From: Haloimpatiens massiliensis
GTDB taxonomy: Bacteria; Bacillota; Clostridia; Clostridiales; Clostridiaceae
Length of the DNA: 44,867 nt
NCBI RefSeq assembly: GCF_900184255.1
Contig: NZ_LT854640.1
Span: forward strand, 290,612-335,478
Reading direction: 5' to 3'
The translations under genes and the position numbers were made by a program. A model generated the notes under the pieces. That model searched no databases and was not told the DNA's origin. It worked only from the letters and a program-made list of their open reading frames with translations. Below are positions 1 through 8,555 of the stretch, in pieces (position 1 is the first letter of the stretch; every line of letters begins with the position of its first letter).

Positions 1-203
1 AATTTAAAAAAGTGTAAAAGTAAATTCAAAAACTATATTATAATGGATAAAATTTTAGAAAATAAAATTGCCCACTAGAACTTGACACAAACATAAATTT
101 AAGTGGATTGGACTAAAGTTTAAAAATCTTGTAAAGTATGAAAAGAAATATCAATACTTATTTGATGTATATAATTTATGTATTAAGTCAGATGTATCAG
201 ATT

Positions 204-221
204 CTGACTTACAGACAGTAA
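204..221 (+). repeat. Left terminal inverted repeat of the IS4-type element
   Basis: This reads CTGACTTACAGACAGTAA inward and is an exact reverse complement of 1638-1655. Confidence 0.9.
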
Positions 222-398
222 TATGATAAATTCATGATTTTATTCATAAATTAACTTGAACTTCATTATATTTGAAATGGAATAATATAAAAAAATATAC
301 TCAAAGTCTTCAAATTTGTTGAATATAAAAATATTGGAAATTAATAAATGTATAAATATCCTATAATAACTCAATATTTTTTTTAATTTTACCCCAAA

Positions 399-1522
399 TT
401 ATATGTCATATAGTACAAAATCAAATTTAAGCTTGTACTTATTTCTATCAGAAGTATAGCATCTATTAAACCATTTTAATCCACTTCTAAATAAGCTATA
501 AATCCTAACAACTTTATTTTTAATTTTTTTAGTTGCACCTATTATTTTACTTTTTTTATTTTTAGAGCAATCAGCTCCCAATATTATCATCCAAGTATAT
601 GCTATACTTAAGCATAAATATAAGTTTTCAAAGTAAGTTAAATCTTCAGTCCAAGTATCTTCCATATTGAAACCCGCTGATTTCAAATCTCTAAACATTT
701 CTTCTATAACAAATCTTTTCTTATATTCTCTAACTGCTTTTTTACTATCCATATTAGTTGCTAAATACCAAGTATCATTAGAATCAATATCCTTACAAAC
801 TGCTAAATTACACTTATATTTCTTAGCTGTTAATAATACAGATTTGAATTTTTTCACTCCATTTTTTAAGGGTTTTATGTCCTCTAGATATTTAATCTTC
901 CCTTTACCTTGTATCTCTACAAGTAAATCTTTTGTGCATCTTATGCAGTATTTCCATCCAAGCTCCTGTATAAATTGAAATAAGTCTACACTTTTGAAAC
1001 CCCTATCTCCTAATAGAATAACATCATAATTATAGGAAGAGAAAATTTCATAAAGCTCCGCTATGCCTTCTTTTACATGTTTAAAATTTTTATTATCTTT
1101 TTCATCATATTCAAATATTTTGTACCACAAGGGTATAGCTCTTTTACCTACTTTAAGTGAAAATTTAAGTATTAAAAATCTATCATCAATCGTTGTATGG
1201 TCAAACATTATGACAATCTTCTTATTAGCACTTCTCTTTACATATTTTTTTAATAATTCTTCTATAAAAAAGCTATATAAATAATCTGGATTTATTGGTT
1301 TTGAAGTGAAAAACCTCTCTATTTTTTTATTTTACTAGCTTCAGTTGCATCAGTATAAGAATCATTCAATTTCTCTGATATCTTCGATATTATTACAGAT
1401 TCAGAAAGTATTATTCCTATGATTATATTTACTAGATTCTTTAACCGTTTACTTGTTATGGGTAATATTTCATATAGCATTTTTTCTAATTCTGCTGTAA
1501 TATATTCTTGTGAATTGGTCAT
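399..1522 (-). CDS. IS4-family DDE transposase, two frames joined by a -1 shift
   Basis: Frame one starts at 1522 after a ribosome site in AAAGGAGATAG and gives about 67 residues before a TAG at 1319-1321. The frame reached by stepping back one base continues without a stop to 399. Just before the stop the zero-frame codons are ATA AAA AAA TAG, so an A-AAA-AAA heptamer (complement of T1322-1328) sits exactly in the slippery phase. After a -1 shift the product reads I-E-R-F-F and runs on through the catalytic domain. DDE residues are visible in MFDHT, in LLGDRGF and in the C-terminal YKKRFVIEEMFRDLK block, which matches the IS4 Y-x2-R-x3-E-x6-K signature. A plain one-base deletion in the A run would look the same, so programmed frameshifting is an inference. 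Confidence 0.8.
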
Positions 1523-1637
1523 AGCTATCTCCTTTTTATTAAGTTATTGTTGTTTATAACTTATATTTTAAGGCGGTAGCTATATTTTTTTAACCCTTTT
1601 TTTATTGGTAATTTAAACCTTGGATAGTATCCCCTTT

Positions 1638-1655
1638 TTACTGTCTGTAAGTCAG
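1638..1655 (-). repeat. Right terminal inverted repeat of the IS4-type element
   Basis: This is an exact inverted copy of 204-221. It fixes the point where the radical SAM gene is interrupted. Confidence 0.9.
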
Positions 1656-2237
1656 GTTATACAACATATTCATATTGTGAAAATATTTTACAAAATTATA
1701 ATTAAGTAATGTGCCATTTGTATCCAAACCAGGCAGTAGAGAAATATTATAGTCGTTACATATTGATAGTACATTATCATATAAGTATTTAATTTGTTGC
1801 ATTGCTAACAATGGTTCGCCCCCTATAAAATCAAGTCGAACCGTTGAAAATGTATTTATTGTTAAGCAGTTTCGAATATAATTTATTAATTGATTCATTG
1901 TTGTTTTATCAATTATGTGTCTTTTTGTCCAATTATGTTGATAACAATACTTACAATTTAAATTACATTCAGTTGTTAATTCAACTATTATTACTAATGT
2001 ATCAGAGGATTCATTAAATTTTTTTTGAAAATGCTCAATATTAGTTTTATAATCATCCAAATAGCCTAAATGTTCTAATGTATCAATATTATTTTTGTCG
2101 AGTCTATCGAAAATTAATTCATTAGTATCATTAAAATATTTTTTTTCTATTTTTACTATGGATCCTGTAAAAGAATTATATAATATATTAAATAATTCAT
2201 TGTAATCAAAAGTAAAAGTATATTTTGATAAATTCAT
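1656..2237 (-). pseudogene. Radical SAM peptide maturase-type protein, 3' end removed by IS
   Basis: The roughly 194 residues from 2237 contain the [4Fe-4S] motif CNLNCKYC near residue 90 and the GGEP motif in DFIGGEPLL, both typical of radical SAM enzymes. A leading domain of about 80 residues without cysteines precedes the barrel, as in SPASM-type enzymes that modify ribosomal peptides or act as sulfatase maturases. The second half of the barrel and any C-terminal SPASM cysteine domain are missing because the IS begins at 1655; the last few codons of the open frame are IS sequence. The gene is divergent from an ABC transporter fragment at 2359, which suggests the remains of a peptide-modification and export locus, but no precursor peptide is visible. 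Start: ATG after AAGGGGTG. Confidence 0.75.
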
Positions 2238-2358
2238 AAAATCACCCCTTACTGTATATCTACAATTATTAGTTAAATATGATATAATAACAATAAATAG
2301 TTAAAGATAATATAATATTACATAATATCAAATATAAGGGATATAAAGGAGATGAATT

Positions 2359-2529
2359 ATGGGTATTATTAATATTAAAGATTTAAGTAAAGAATATATT
2401 TACAGAAAAAATATAAACAAAGCATTAAATAAGGTTTCTATGCAAATAAATGAAGGGGAAATTGTAGCAACAAGAAAAAGTTTTTCGCTCCGCTACAACC
2501 TTTTTCTGGCAGTACCCCAGGGGTCGTGA
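2359..2529 (+). pseudogene. ABC transporter ATPase, N-terminal fragment cut by repeat R1
   Basis: The first 37 or so residues (MGIINIKDLSKEY to NEGEIVA) match the strand region that precedes the Walker A loop of ABC ATPases. The expected GPSGSGKST loop never appears, because at about 2471 the frame enters the dispersed repeat R1 and stops at 2527. The start is supported by AAAGGAGATGA upstream. With the divergent radical SAM fragment it may be what is left of a RiPP-type gene cluster. Confidence 0.7.
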
Positions 2530-2546
2530 CATAAACTGGAAGTAAT
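2471..2546 (+). repeat. Dispersed repeat R1, copy 1
   Basis: The copy holds an inverted repeat of AGAAAAAG and CTTTTTCT around a short loop, then GGCAGTACC-CCAGGGGTCG and a second arm ACATAAACT-GGAAG. Related copies lie near 25424, 26896, 27138, 28116, 30194 and 34541. This copy ends the ABC ATPase frame. Confidence 0.75.
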
Positions 2547-2615
2547 ATATAAAGAATTGCCAGAAGAAAATTAGATCAATTGTAATTGTAAATGTTTTTT
2601 ATAGGGCAAAAGATA

Positions 2616-2645
2616 ACTCAACGCCAGCGAAGCATGGCATTGAGT
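2616..2645. other. Stem-loop
   Basis: ACTCAACGCCA pairs with TGGCATTGAGT apart from one mismatch, around an 8-base loop. No T run follows, so it need not be a terminator. Confidence 0.55.
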
Positions 2646-2674
2646 GGAAAAAGAAAAAATTTATATGCATTATA

Positions 2675-2708
2675 ACTGTCTATTCAAATAAGAATGGGCA
2701 GTTTTTTT
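2675..2708 (+). terminator. Probable intrinsic terminator
   Basis: ACTGTCTATTC and GAATGGGCAGT form an imperfect stem, followed by seven T. It separates the left wreckage from the phage-type block that begins at 2742. Confidence 0.65.
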
Positions 2709-2741
2709 ATGTTTGAAATTAAATATTAAGGAGGTCGTATC

Positions 2742-3605
2742 ATGTACAATAAATTAGAATTATCAATTTCAGAAGAAATAAAAGGTGATATAAAAAATAA
2801 TTTGTTATCAAGAATTATCTTTACCTACAAGAAATTAAATAAGGAAGAAAGGGAGATTTTACAAAATCTAACACCAGAATATGTATCAGCTTATTATGCA
2901 ATCTATAGCAAAATCAATGATGAATCACAGGCTAAAAATAATATAGTTTGGATTAAGAGAGCTTATTGTTTCCTTTGGGATGAATTAAAAGGTTGGAAAA
3001 ATTTAAAGCATGAATGGACAGAAATTTGTAATAAGAATCTTATTGCAATCAGAAGGGATTTAGGATTGGATGGAGATGAAGTATTAAATATAGAACAGAT
3101 TACAAAAGAAGAATATGATGATTTAATGTATCTTAAAGAGCAGATAGATAAAAGTGATAAAAATAAAAATTATGTGGAAGGGTTGATAATTGCACTAAAT
3201 GAAAAATTGATTGAATGCTGTAAATATATAGAGAATATATCTTTCGAAGACTTTTGTTCACTTGTAGGAATTAATAAGGTTACAGCAGATAAAAATTTAA
3301 AAGAGGATTATGACTATACCAAAGATGGAAGTTTTCCTTATTATTATAGTTTGCTTTGGTGGGGAATAGAGGATGGTAGAGAAGAGGAAGGCTGGAAGAG
3401 TAATAGAAATGGAATGCCATACTTTGATATTTGTACGAAGGCTTTTGTATTTGAATTAGATAGAAATAAGGAAGTTAAGAAAAAGGTTGATGATTATTTA
3501 ATTTATGAAATGGGCTTAGGAAATGCCATGTATACTGTAAAAACAAATGAAAATGGGGAACAAAGTATTGAAAAATATTATCCACCATTAAAGGTGATTA
3601 AATAG
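2742..3605 (+). CDS. Hypothetical phage-associated protein, 287 aa
   Basis: The frame is open and starts at an ATG after AAGGAGGTCG. The protein is acidic and charged, without signal peptide or membrane segment, and the C-terminal third is rich in aromatic residues (FPYYYSLLWWGIEDG). I do not recognise a domain. It is the first gene of the plus-strand phage-type block, and a terminator hairpin follows immediately at 3606. Confidence 0.7.
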   Translation: MYNKLELSISEEIKGDIKNNLLSRIIFTYKKLNKEEREILQNLTPEYVSAYYAIYSKINDESQAKNNIVWIKRAYCFLWDELKGWKNLKHEWTEICNKNLIAIRRDLGLDGDEVLNIEQITKEEYDDLMYLKEQIDKSDKNKNYVEGLIIALNEKLIECCKYIENISFEDFCSLVGINKVTADKNLKEDYDYTKDGSFPYYYSLLWWGIEDGREEEGWKSNRNGMPYFDICTKAFVFELDRNKEVKKKVDDYLIYEMGLGNAMYTVKTNENGEQSIEKYYPPLKVIK

Positions 3606-3632
3606 GAGTGTCTCATAGTAGATACTCTTTTT
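3606..3632 (+). terminator. Intrinsic terminator or attenuator after the first phage gene
   Basis: GAGTGTCT and AGATACTC form a stem with one G-T or mismatch position, followed by five T. It makes the ATG at 3633 an unlikely start for the next gene. Confidence 0.65.
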
Positions 3633-3665
3633 ATGCCTAAATTTAAAAGAAAGAAGGGACTATTA

Positions 3666-4907
3666 TTGAAAATAGAAATGTTATCAGTGAATCAGCTTGT
3701 GCCTTATACTAAAAATGCTCGTCATAATGAAAAGGCAGTTGATAAGGTTGCAAGTAGTATAAAGGAATTTGGATTTAAGAATCCTATTATAATAGATGCA
3801 AATAATGAAATTATTGCAGGACACACTCGATTGATGGCTGCTAAAAAATTAGGTATCGATGAAATACCAACAATTAAGGTAGATGATTTATCACCAGAGC
3901 AAGTGAAGGCTTTTAGAATTGCAGATAATAAAACAAGTGAGTATGCAGAGTGGGATTTTGAATTATTGGCAAAAGAATTAGAGGATTTAAAGAATGATGG
4001 ATATTCATTGGATTTAACGGGATTTGATTTTAGTGAAGCAGAGAAGCTGATGGATGATTTTAAAGAAGAAGTAGAATCAGATGAAACAGAAGAAGAAACT
4101 GTACCTCCACCTCCAGATGATCCGATTACAAAGAGAGGAGATATTTGGCTATTGGGTAAGCATAGACTTATGTGTGGAGATAGTACTGTTAAAGCTGATG
4201 TTGAGAAATTGATGGATGGTCAAAAGGCAAATTTGATTGTGACAGACCCTCCGTATAACGTGGATTATACAGGTAAGACAAAGGATGCTCTAAAGATTGA
4301 AAATGACAAAATGGATAACGACAGCTTTTATGATTTTCTATTTGATGCATTTACTAGACTTTATGAAGTAGCTGAAGATGGTGCAGGTGTCTATATATTT
4401 CATGCAGATAGTGAAGGATTAAATTTTAGAAAAGCTATGATAGAATCAGGGTTCAAATTAGCTCAATGCTGTATATGGGCAAAGCAGACAATGGTTATGG
4501 GGAGACAAGATTACCATTGGCAACATGAACCTGTACTTTATGGATGGAAACCTACAGGAAGTCATTATTGGAATACAGACAGAAAGCAAACTACTATATG
4601 GCATTTTGATAGACCTTTTAGAAACGAATATCATCCAACGATGAAGCCTGTGGATTTGATTTGCTATCCTATTAAAAATTCAAGTAAATTAGGAGATTTA
4701 GTACTTGATACGTTTGGAGGTTCAGGTTCAACTCTTATGGCTTGCATAGAAACTGATAGGATATGCTATACTATGGAGCTTGAAGAGAAATATGCAGATG
4801 TAGTAGTAAATAGATATATTAATAAAATTGGTTCAAGTGAAGATGTTTATTTGATTCGAGATGGTAAGAAATTTTCATATAAAGAATTAACAGAACAATT
4901 CCTTTAA
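3666..4907 (+). CDS. ParB-domain DNA methyltransferase (N6/N4 type)
   Basis: The N-terminal 100 or so residues form a ParB/Srx-type domain (KEFGFKNPIIID, then IIAGHTRLMAAKKLG). An acidic, proline-rich linker (VPPPPDDP) follows, then an amino-methyltransferase domain with catalytic TDPPYNVDY near residue 193 and SAM-binding DTFGGSGST near residue 349. Motif IV before motif I is the beta arrangement. Such fusions are common in phages and mobile elements, where they methylate adenine or cytosine in host or phage DNA. No restriction partner is adjacent, so an orphan modification role is likely. I prefer the TTG at 3666, preceded by AAGAAGGGAC, over the ATG at 3633 in the terminator tail. Confidence 0.9.
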   Translation: MKIEMLSVNQLVPYTKNARHNEKAVDKVASSIKEFGFKNPIIIDANNEIIAGHTRLMAAKKLGIDEIPTIKVDDLSPEQVKAFRIADNKTSEYAEWDFELLAKELEDLKNDGYSLDLTGFDFSEAEKLMDDFKEEVESDETEEETVPPPPDDPITKRGDIWLLGKHRLMCGDSTVKADVEKLMDGQKANLIVTDPPYNVDYTGKTKDALKIENDKMDNDSFYDFLFDAFTRLYEVAEDGAGVYIFHADSEGLNFRKAMIESGFKLAQCCIWAKQTMVMGRQDYHWQHEPVLYGWKPTGSHYWNTDRKQTTIWHFDRPFRNEYHPTMKPVDLICYPIKNSSKLGDLVLDTFGGSGSTLMACIETDRICYTMELEEKYADVVVNRYINKIGSSEDVYLIRDGKKFSYKELTEQFL

Positions 4908-4928
4908 TGTATTGATTTAAGTGTGTTT

Positions 4929-4965
4929 CAGAGGTATGATGTGACACACTAAATACATTGGAGGG
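4929..4965 (+). repeat. Repeated leader motif, copy 1
   Basis: CAGAGGTATGATGTGACACA followed by CTAAATACATTGGAGGG resembles 5709-5747 and 7471-7509, each ending in the ribosome site of the next gene. Confidence 0.6.
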
Positions 4966-4973
4966 ATGTTTTT

Positions 4974-5690
4974 ATGGATAGAAAAGAAATCATTAGGGCA
5001 TTAGAAAATCATTTTGATGTAAAAGCGAAGTATATGAAAGCACCTAGTTTTGCTTATGAAATTGAAGCAGGAGATAAAGTATTTACTATTGGAAGAGAGG
5101 GTGAAATTACTGATGCAAATGGCAAGGAATATGAACTTGACGAGGTACTAAATCCAAAAGAAGAAGCAGAAATTGAATCAGAATGTAGGTTTGAAGTAGT
5201 AGTAGATTTTGATGGACATACAGGAAAGAGCTTAAGAAATCTGTTGAATATGCTGTATAGCAAACAAAATTTTATTAAGAAGGCTTTTCATATTGAAGAT
5301 GATTTTATAGATAGAGAGGTTATTGAAGAACTTGCTGGAACTAATATTAATGATATTGGAGATTTTCAGAAGGCAATATCAGAAATTGATGATAATAAGT
5401 GCTTTGGTATAGGCTTTGATTTTGAAAATGAAAAGATTACTTTTAAATTTTATGAGGGAGAGATAAAATCAGAACGCACTACAGCATATACTCAATTAGT
5501 TAGCTTGGTAAATATAAGAGCAAAAGAAATCAAAAGGGCAAGTAGCAAGATAACTATTAGTGATAATGCCAGATATACTTTTAGGACTTGGCTTTTAAGG
5601 CTTGGAATGATAGGGGATGAATACAAAGTAACAAGAAGGATATTACTTGCAAACCTTGAGGGGAATATAGCCTTTAGGAATAAGAATTAA
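4974..5690 (+). CDS. Virulence-related-type mobile element protein, 238 aa
   Basis: The opening (MDRKEIIRALENHFDVKAKY, then PSFAYEIEAGDKVFTI) is the pattern I know from a family often labelled virulence-related protein in Firmicutes phages and conjugative elements. The function of that family is unknown to me. The protein is soluble and acidic, with an EIESECRFEVVVDF segment marking the second half and a basic tail (VTRRILLANLEGNIAFR). The start follows GGAGGGATG. The name should not be read as evidence of virulence. Confidence 0.65.
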   Translation: MDRKEIIRALENHFDVKAKYMKAPSFAYEIEAGDKVFTIGREGEITDANGKEYELDEVLNPKEEAEIESECRFEVVVDFDGHTGKSLRNLLNMLYSKQNFIKKAFHIEDDFIDREVIEELAGTNINDIGDFQKAISEIDDNKCFGIGFDFENEKITFKFYEGEIKSERTTAYTQLVSLVNIRAKEIKRASSKITISDNARYTFRTWLLRLGMIGDEYKVTRRILLANLEGNIAFRNKN

Positions 5691-5708
5691 CTTGATGATT
5701 TCAACACC

Positions 5709-5747
5709 CAGAGGTATCATGTGAACACTAATTGAATATGGAGGTGC
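5709..5747 (+). repeat. Repeated leader motif, copy 2
   Basis: CAGAGGTATCATGTGAACAC followed by TAATTGAATATGGAGGTGC matches the leaders at 4929 and 7471. Confidence 0.6.
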
Positions 5748-5752
5748 TTGTG

Positions 5753-5953
5753 ATGAAAGAATTCTTGATAAAGACAACTTTGCAAGGATTGATATTTACA
5801 GCTAAGGAGAAGGTATGTGTACTAGGAGATGAAGCTAACGATGATGTAAATCAGCTTAGGGAGATATATGAAGAACTGGTGAGGTTTTGGGAATTTGATG
5901 AAAGATATATTGATGAATTTGATATGGAAGTAGGAAGTATGGGAGCTGAGTGA
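5753..5953 (+). CDS. Small hypothetical phage protein, 66 aa
   Basis: I chose the ATG at 5753 because GGAGGTG stands 7 bases upstream; the ATG at 5732 has no such site. The product begins MKEFLIKTTLQGLIFTAKEK and is acidic toward its C-terminus. No domain is recognised. It lies under a repeated leader motif and is followed closely by another short gene. Confidence 0.6.
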   Translation: MKEFLIKTTLQGLIFTAKEKVCVLGDEANDDVNQLREIYEELVRFWEFDERYIDEFDMEVGSMGAE

Positions 5954-5994
5954 TCAGTTCCTTTTTTAGTCGTTTTATTTGGAGGGATGCTAAT

Positions 5995-6123
5995 ATGTTT
6001 AATTTAAAAATAAACAATACAAAATGTTTGAACTGCATTTTATTTAAGGAAGAAATATGTGCAGGAAAGATATTTTTGTCTAGAAAACCATGTAAAAAAC
6101 TAAAAGCCACAAAGGGCTTTTAA
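5995..6123 (+). CDS. Small cysteine-containing protein, 42 aa
   Basis: A GGAGGGATG ribosome site stands 7 bases before the ATG. The product has four cysteines (CLNC, then ICAG and KPCKK), which could bind a metal, and a basic C-terminus. Its stop abuts the stop of the convergent lamin-tail gene. No family is recognised. Confidence 0.5.
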   Translation: MFNLKINNTKCLNCILFKEEICAGKIFLSRKPCKKLKATKGF

Positions 6124-6522
6124 TTATACAGTCATACTAGAAACTAAATTGTTATCAGAATCATAAAGACAAGCAGTATCACCGTCATTATTCCAAACAA
6201 ACCAATCTTTATTCCAATATAAATGATATTGTGGTAATGCATTGTTAGAAGGTTGAGAATTGTACCAGTCAGTTCCATGTCCAGTCATAACAAAAATTAA
6301 TTCATTAGGTTTTAAAACTAAATCGGTGGTATTACTTACACTTGAAGGAAATGTATAAACATGAATATGTTTTTGACCTTCACGATAATCTGTTAACTTC
6401 CAGCTAGAAACATCAACGTTAGAATCTCCTGTGTTTTTAATTACAACATATTCATCGTTTAATTTCTCTTTAGTGTCAGTTCCTTGTGGGTCTTTGTTGA
6501 TTTTGATAATTTTAACACTCAT
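6124..6522 (-). CDS. Lamin-tail-domain protein, 132 aa
   Basis: The protein reads as a single lamin tail domain, an Ig-like fold: an N-terminal KIIKINKDPQGTD, then NDEYVVIKNTGDSNVDVSSW, KPNELIFVMTGHG and a C-terminal DGDTACLYDSDNNLV strand pair. In bacteria this domain is often found in secreted or nuclease-linked proteins, but this one has no signal peptide or partner domain. It is one of only two minus-strand genes in the phage block and has its own ribosome site (AAGGGGGAT), so it is probably a separately expressed cargo gene. The role is unknown. Confidence 0.8.
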   Translation of the reverse strand: MSVKIIKINKDPQGTDTKEKLNDEYVVIKNTGDSNVDVSSWKLTDYREGQKHIHVYTFPSSVSNTTDLVLKPNELIFVMTGHGTDWYNSQPSNNALPQYHLYWNKDWFVWNNDGDTACLYDSDNNLVSSMTV

Positions 6523-6636
6523 TTCAATATCCCCCTTGTCTAAATTTGTAATACAGTAACATTATAAACCTATTTATGGAAAATTAAAATGATTATACAG
6601 TAATAATTAACGTAAAAAAGAAAGGTGGTGAGGATT

Positions 6637-7341
6637 ATGGCAAATGTGATTACAAAATATGATACCCATGTAAAGCCTAGATTTAGTGAAATATATAAAT
6701 GGGTACGTGAAGGATTAACTGATGTAGATATGGCTAAAAAGCTAGGGATACATGAGTGGACACTTAGAGATTACAAGAAAAAGCATGAAGAACTAGCAAA
6801 GGTATTAGAGCGACCTACCTATTGGGAACTCAAGGTACAACCACGCTTAGTTGATATAAAACAGTGGTGTGAAGAAGGTGCTACAAATGCAGAGATTGTA
6901 GCTAGATTAGGGATATCAGAAGGCTTATGGTATGAATATATAAATAAGTATCCGATACTAAATGAGTTCGTTTCGCTGGGCAGGTCTGTTACTAACGCAG
7001 AGGTGGAGAAGTCACTTTATAAACTTTGTACTGGATATGAATATGAAGAAATTAAAACAGTTATTGAAGAAGCACCAAATGGTAAAAAGAAAACTAGAAT
7101 TGAAAAGACTAAAAAATATGTTCCACCTTCCTCACAGGCGATACAGTTTTATTTGAAAAATAGAATGCCTGAACAGTGGAACGATAAGAAGGAATTTATA
7201 TTTGATACCAAAGAGAATGAAGAGGCTAGGAAGAAGCTATTCCTTGAAATGATTGATGATGACTTAATTGAAGCAGATTATTCAGAAGTAGAAGATAGTA
7301 TTGTTGAAGTATCTGAAGAAGAACAGCAATCTACTGATTAG
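6637..7341 (+). CDS. Probable phage terminase small subunit, 234 aa
   Basis: Two helix-turn-helix-like repeats are visible, one at about residues 10-45 (EIYKWVREGLTDVDMAKKLG) and a second at about 65-100 (DIKQWCEEGATNAEIVARLG). They are followed by EVEKSLYKLCTGYEYEE, a KKKTRIEKTKKY basic patch and QAIQFYLKNRMPEQW, all typical of small terminase subunits that recognise the packaging site. The tail is very acidic. The ATG at 6637 follows AAAGGTGGTGAGG. The large subunit lies 2.9 kb downstream instead of next door, separated by a recombinase and the Kiwa-like pair. Confidence 0.8.
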   Translation: MANVITKYDTHVKPRFSEIYKWVREGLTDVDMAKKLGIHEWTLRDYKKKHEELAKVLERPTYWELKVQPRLVDIKQWCEEGATNAEIVARLGISEGLWYEYINKYPILNEFVSLGRSVTNAEVEKSLYKLCTGYEYEEIKTVIEEAPNGKKKTRIEKTKKYVPPSSQAIQFYLKNRMPEQWNDKKEFIFDTKENEEARKKLFLEMIDDDLIEADYSEVEDSIVEVSEEEQQSTD

Positions 7342-7361
7342 ATAGAGATTATGTATTGAGT

Positions 7362-7385
7362 TTTTAGGGAGATAAATGCCCTTTT
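7362..7385 (+). terminator. Weak terminator-like hairpin
   Basis: AGGGA and CCCTT flank a short loop and are followed by a T run. The stem is short, so termination is uncertain. Confidence 0.35.
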
Positions 7386-7470
7386 TATTGAAAATATTAG
7401 CCTGAATAAGCCAAAACTGACAACATAATTACGGTTATGTATTGAGTTTTATCTTTACTTTCAGTACCTA

Positions 7471-7509
7471 CAGAGGTAACATTAACACACCAAATAAAGT
7501 GTGGAGGTG
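7471..7509 (+). repeat. Repeated leader motif, copy 3
   Basis: CAGAGGTAACATTAACACAC followed by CAAATAAAGTGTGGAGGTG matches the leaders at 4929 and 5709. Confidence 0.55.
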
Positions 7510-7515
7510 CTGAAT

Positions 7516-8364
7516 ATGTCTTGTATCAAAGCTTTTAAGCAATATCTATTAGGTCAAGACAAACGTGATAATACTATTTCCTGCTATATCAGGGATACAA
7601 AAGCTTTTATTGATTGGTATAGTAGTAGAACTGATTATGGTTTGGATAAACTTATAGAACTAGATGCAGTTGAATATAAAAAGTATCTGCAAAATGGTTC
7701 TGATTCAATCATAACCATAAACCGTAAGATTGCAAGTATAAATTCCTTTTTATCTTGGCTTTATAGAGAAGAAAAGATTGAAAGGGAACTTAGTATCAAA
7801 CCTATTAAAAACAAGGACACAAAGCAATATAAAGGGCTTGAGGATAGAGAACTAAGGAAGATAAGGGCAGAGATTCATCGCCTTGGTAAACCAATGCATA
7901 TAGCCATAATAGAGATATTACTTGGAACAGGCATTAGGGTAAGTGAACTTGTAGATTTAAAGATTTCAGATATAGAAATATCCGATAGAAAAGGCAAAAT
8001 AGTGGTACTTGGCAAAGGAAATGCAGTAAGAACTGTTCCTTTAAATAAGGATACTAGAAAAGCTATCAATGAATATTTGAAAGTGAGAAAGCAATCAGCA
8101 GAGGATCATTTATTTATAGGGCAAAGAGGAGCTTTAAAAAGAAATGCCATCAACCTTATATTAAAAAAATACGGAGATAGATTAGGAATAGACATAACTC
8201 CCCATAAATTAAGACATACACTAGGATATAAGCTAGTCCGAGAAGGTAAGCCGATAACAACTATCCAGCAGATACTTGGACATGATAATATTCAAACTAC
8301 TAATATATATACCTTAACTACTGAAAGTGATAAGATAGAAGCACTTGAAGGATTAGAGTGGTAG
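7516..8364 (+). CDS. Tyrosine recombinase, XerC/D-like
   Basis: The 282-residue protein has a SAM-like N-terminal core-binding domain (about residues 1-85) and a catalytic domain with the Arg of GTGIRVSEL near residue 140, Lys in VVLGKGN, HKLRHT near 229, LGHDN near 254 and the tyrosine in TTNIYT near 264. All catalytic residues are present. ATG 7516 is preceded by GGAGGTGC. Its place among packaging genes and not at an element end suggests resolution or a cargo role instead of element integration, which the serine recombinase at 18169 could perform. Confidence 0.9.
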   Translation: MSCIKAFKQYLLGQDKRDNTISCYIRDTKAFIDWYSSRTDYGLDKLIELDAVEYKKYLQNGSDSIITINRKIASINSFLSWLYREEKIERELSIKPIKNKDTKQYKGLEDRELRKIRAEIHRLGKPMHIAIIEILLGTGIRVSELVDLKISDIEISDRKGKIVVLGKGNAVRTVPLNKDTRKAINEYLKVRKQSAEDHLFIGQRGALKRNAINLILKKYGDRLGIDITPHKLRHTLGYKLVREGKPITTIQQILGHDNIQTTNIYTLTTESDKIEALEGLEW

Positions 8365-8555
8365 AGATACCATTCTTTTTTTGTCTTCAAATGGGAGGGG
8401 TACTTCTATTTGAGGGAGAGAGGCTGCCAGTAGGAGGGGTGGAAATTTTTTTGATAAAAATTTTGTCTAACTTTTTAATATATTTAGTTATGAGGAAATA
8501 TTTTCTACCTTGATGTATAATTATATTATTAAAGATAATCATTGGAGGAGAAAAC
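8365..8555 (+). other. Non-coding spacer with G-rich tract before the Kiwa-like pair
   Basis: The first 90 bases contain several G runs (GGGAGGGG, GAGGGAGAG, GGAGGGGTGG), unlike the AT-rich surroundings; a GGAGGGGTGGA string recurs near 20177. An AT-rich palindromic stretch and a likely promoter region precede the ribosome site GGAGGAG. A packaging (cos or pac) site is possible here but not demonstrated. Confidence 0.35.

Larger units (their letters stand above)
204..1655 (-). mobile_element. IS4-family insertion sequence, 1452 bp
   Basis: The element is bounded by perfect 18-bp inverted repeats beginning CTGACTTACAGACAGTAA and holds one DDE transposase read in two frames. The length and the YREK signature of the transposase fit the IS4 family. 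It lies inside a radical SAM gene whose reading frame runs into the right end. I could not find a convincing target duplication: the left flank ends in agatt and the right flank starts gttat. The 203 bases to the left do not continue the radical SAM gene in any frame, so a deletion or rearrangement probably followed insertion. Positions 221-398 inside the element look non-coding, and I see no gene in 1-203. Confidence 0.85.

Noticed and set aside
5856..6110. Minus-strand frame opposite the small phage genes
   Set aside because: It is a shadow of the two plus-strand frames, each of which has a good ribosome site.
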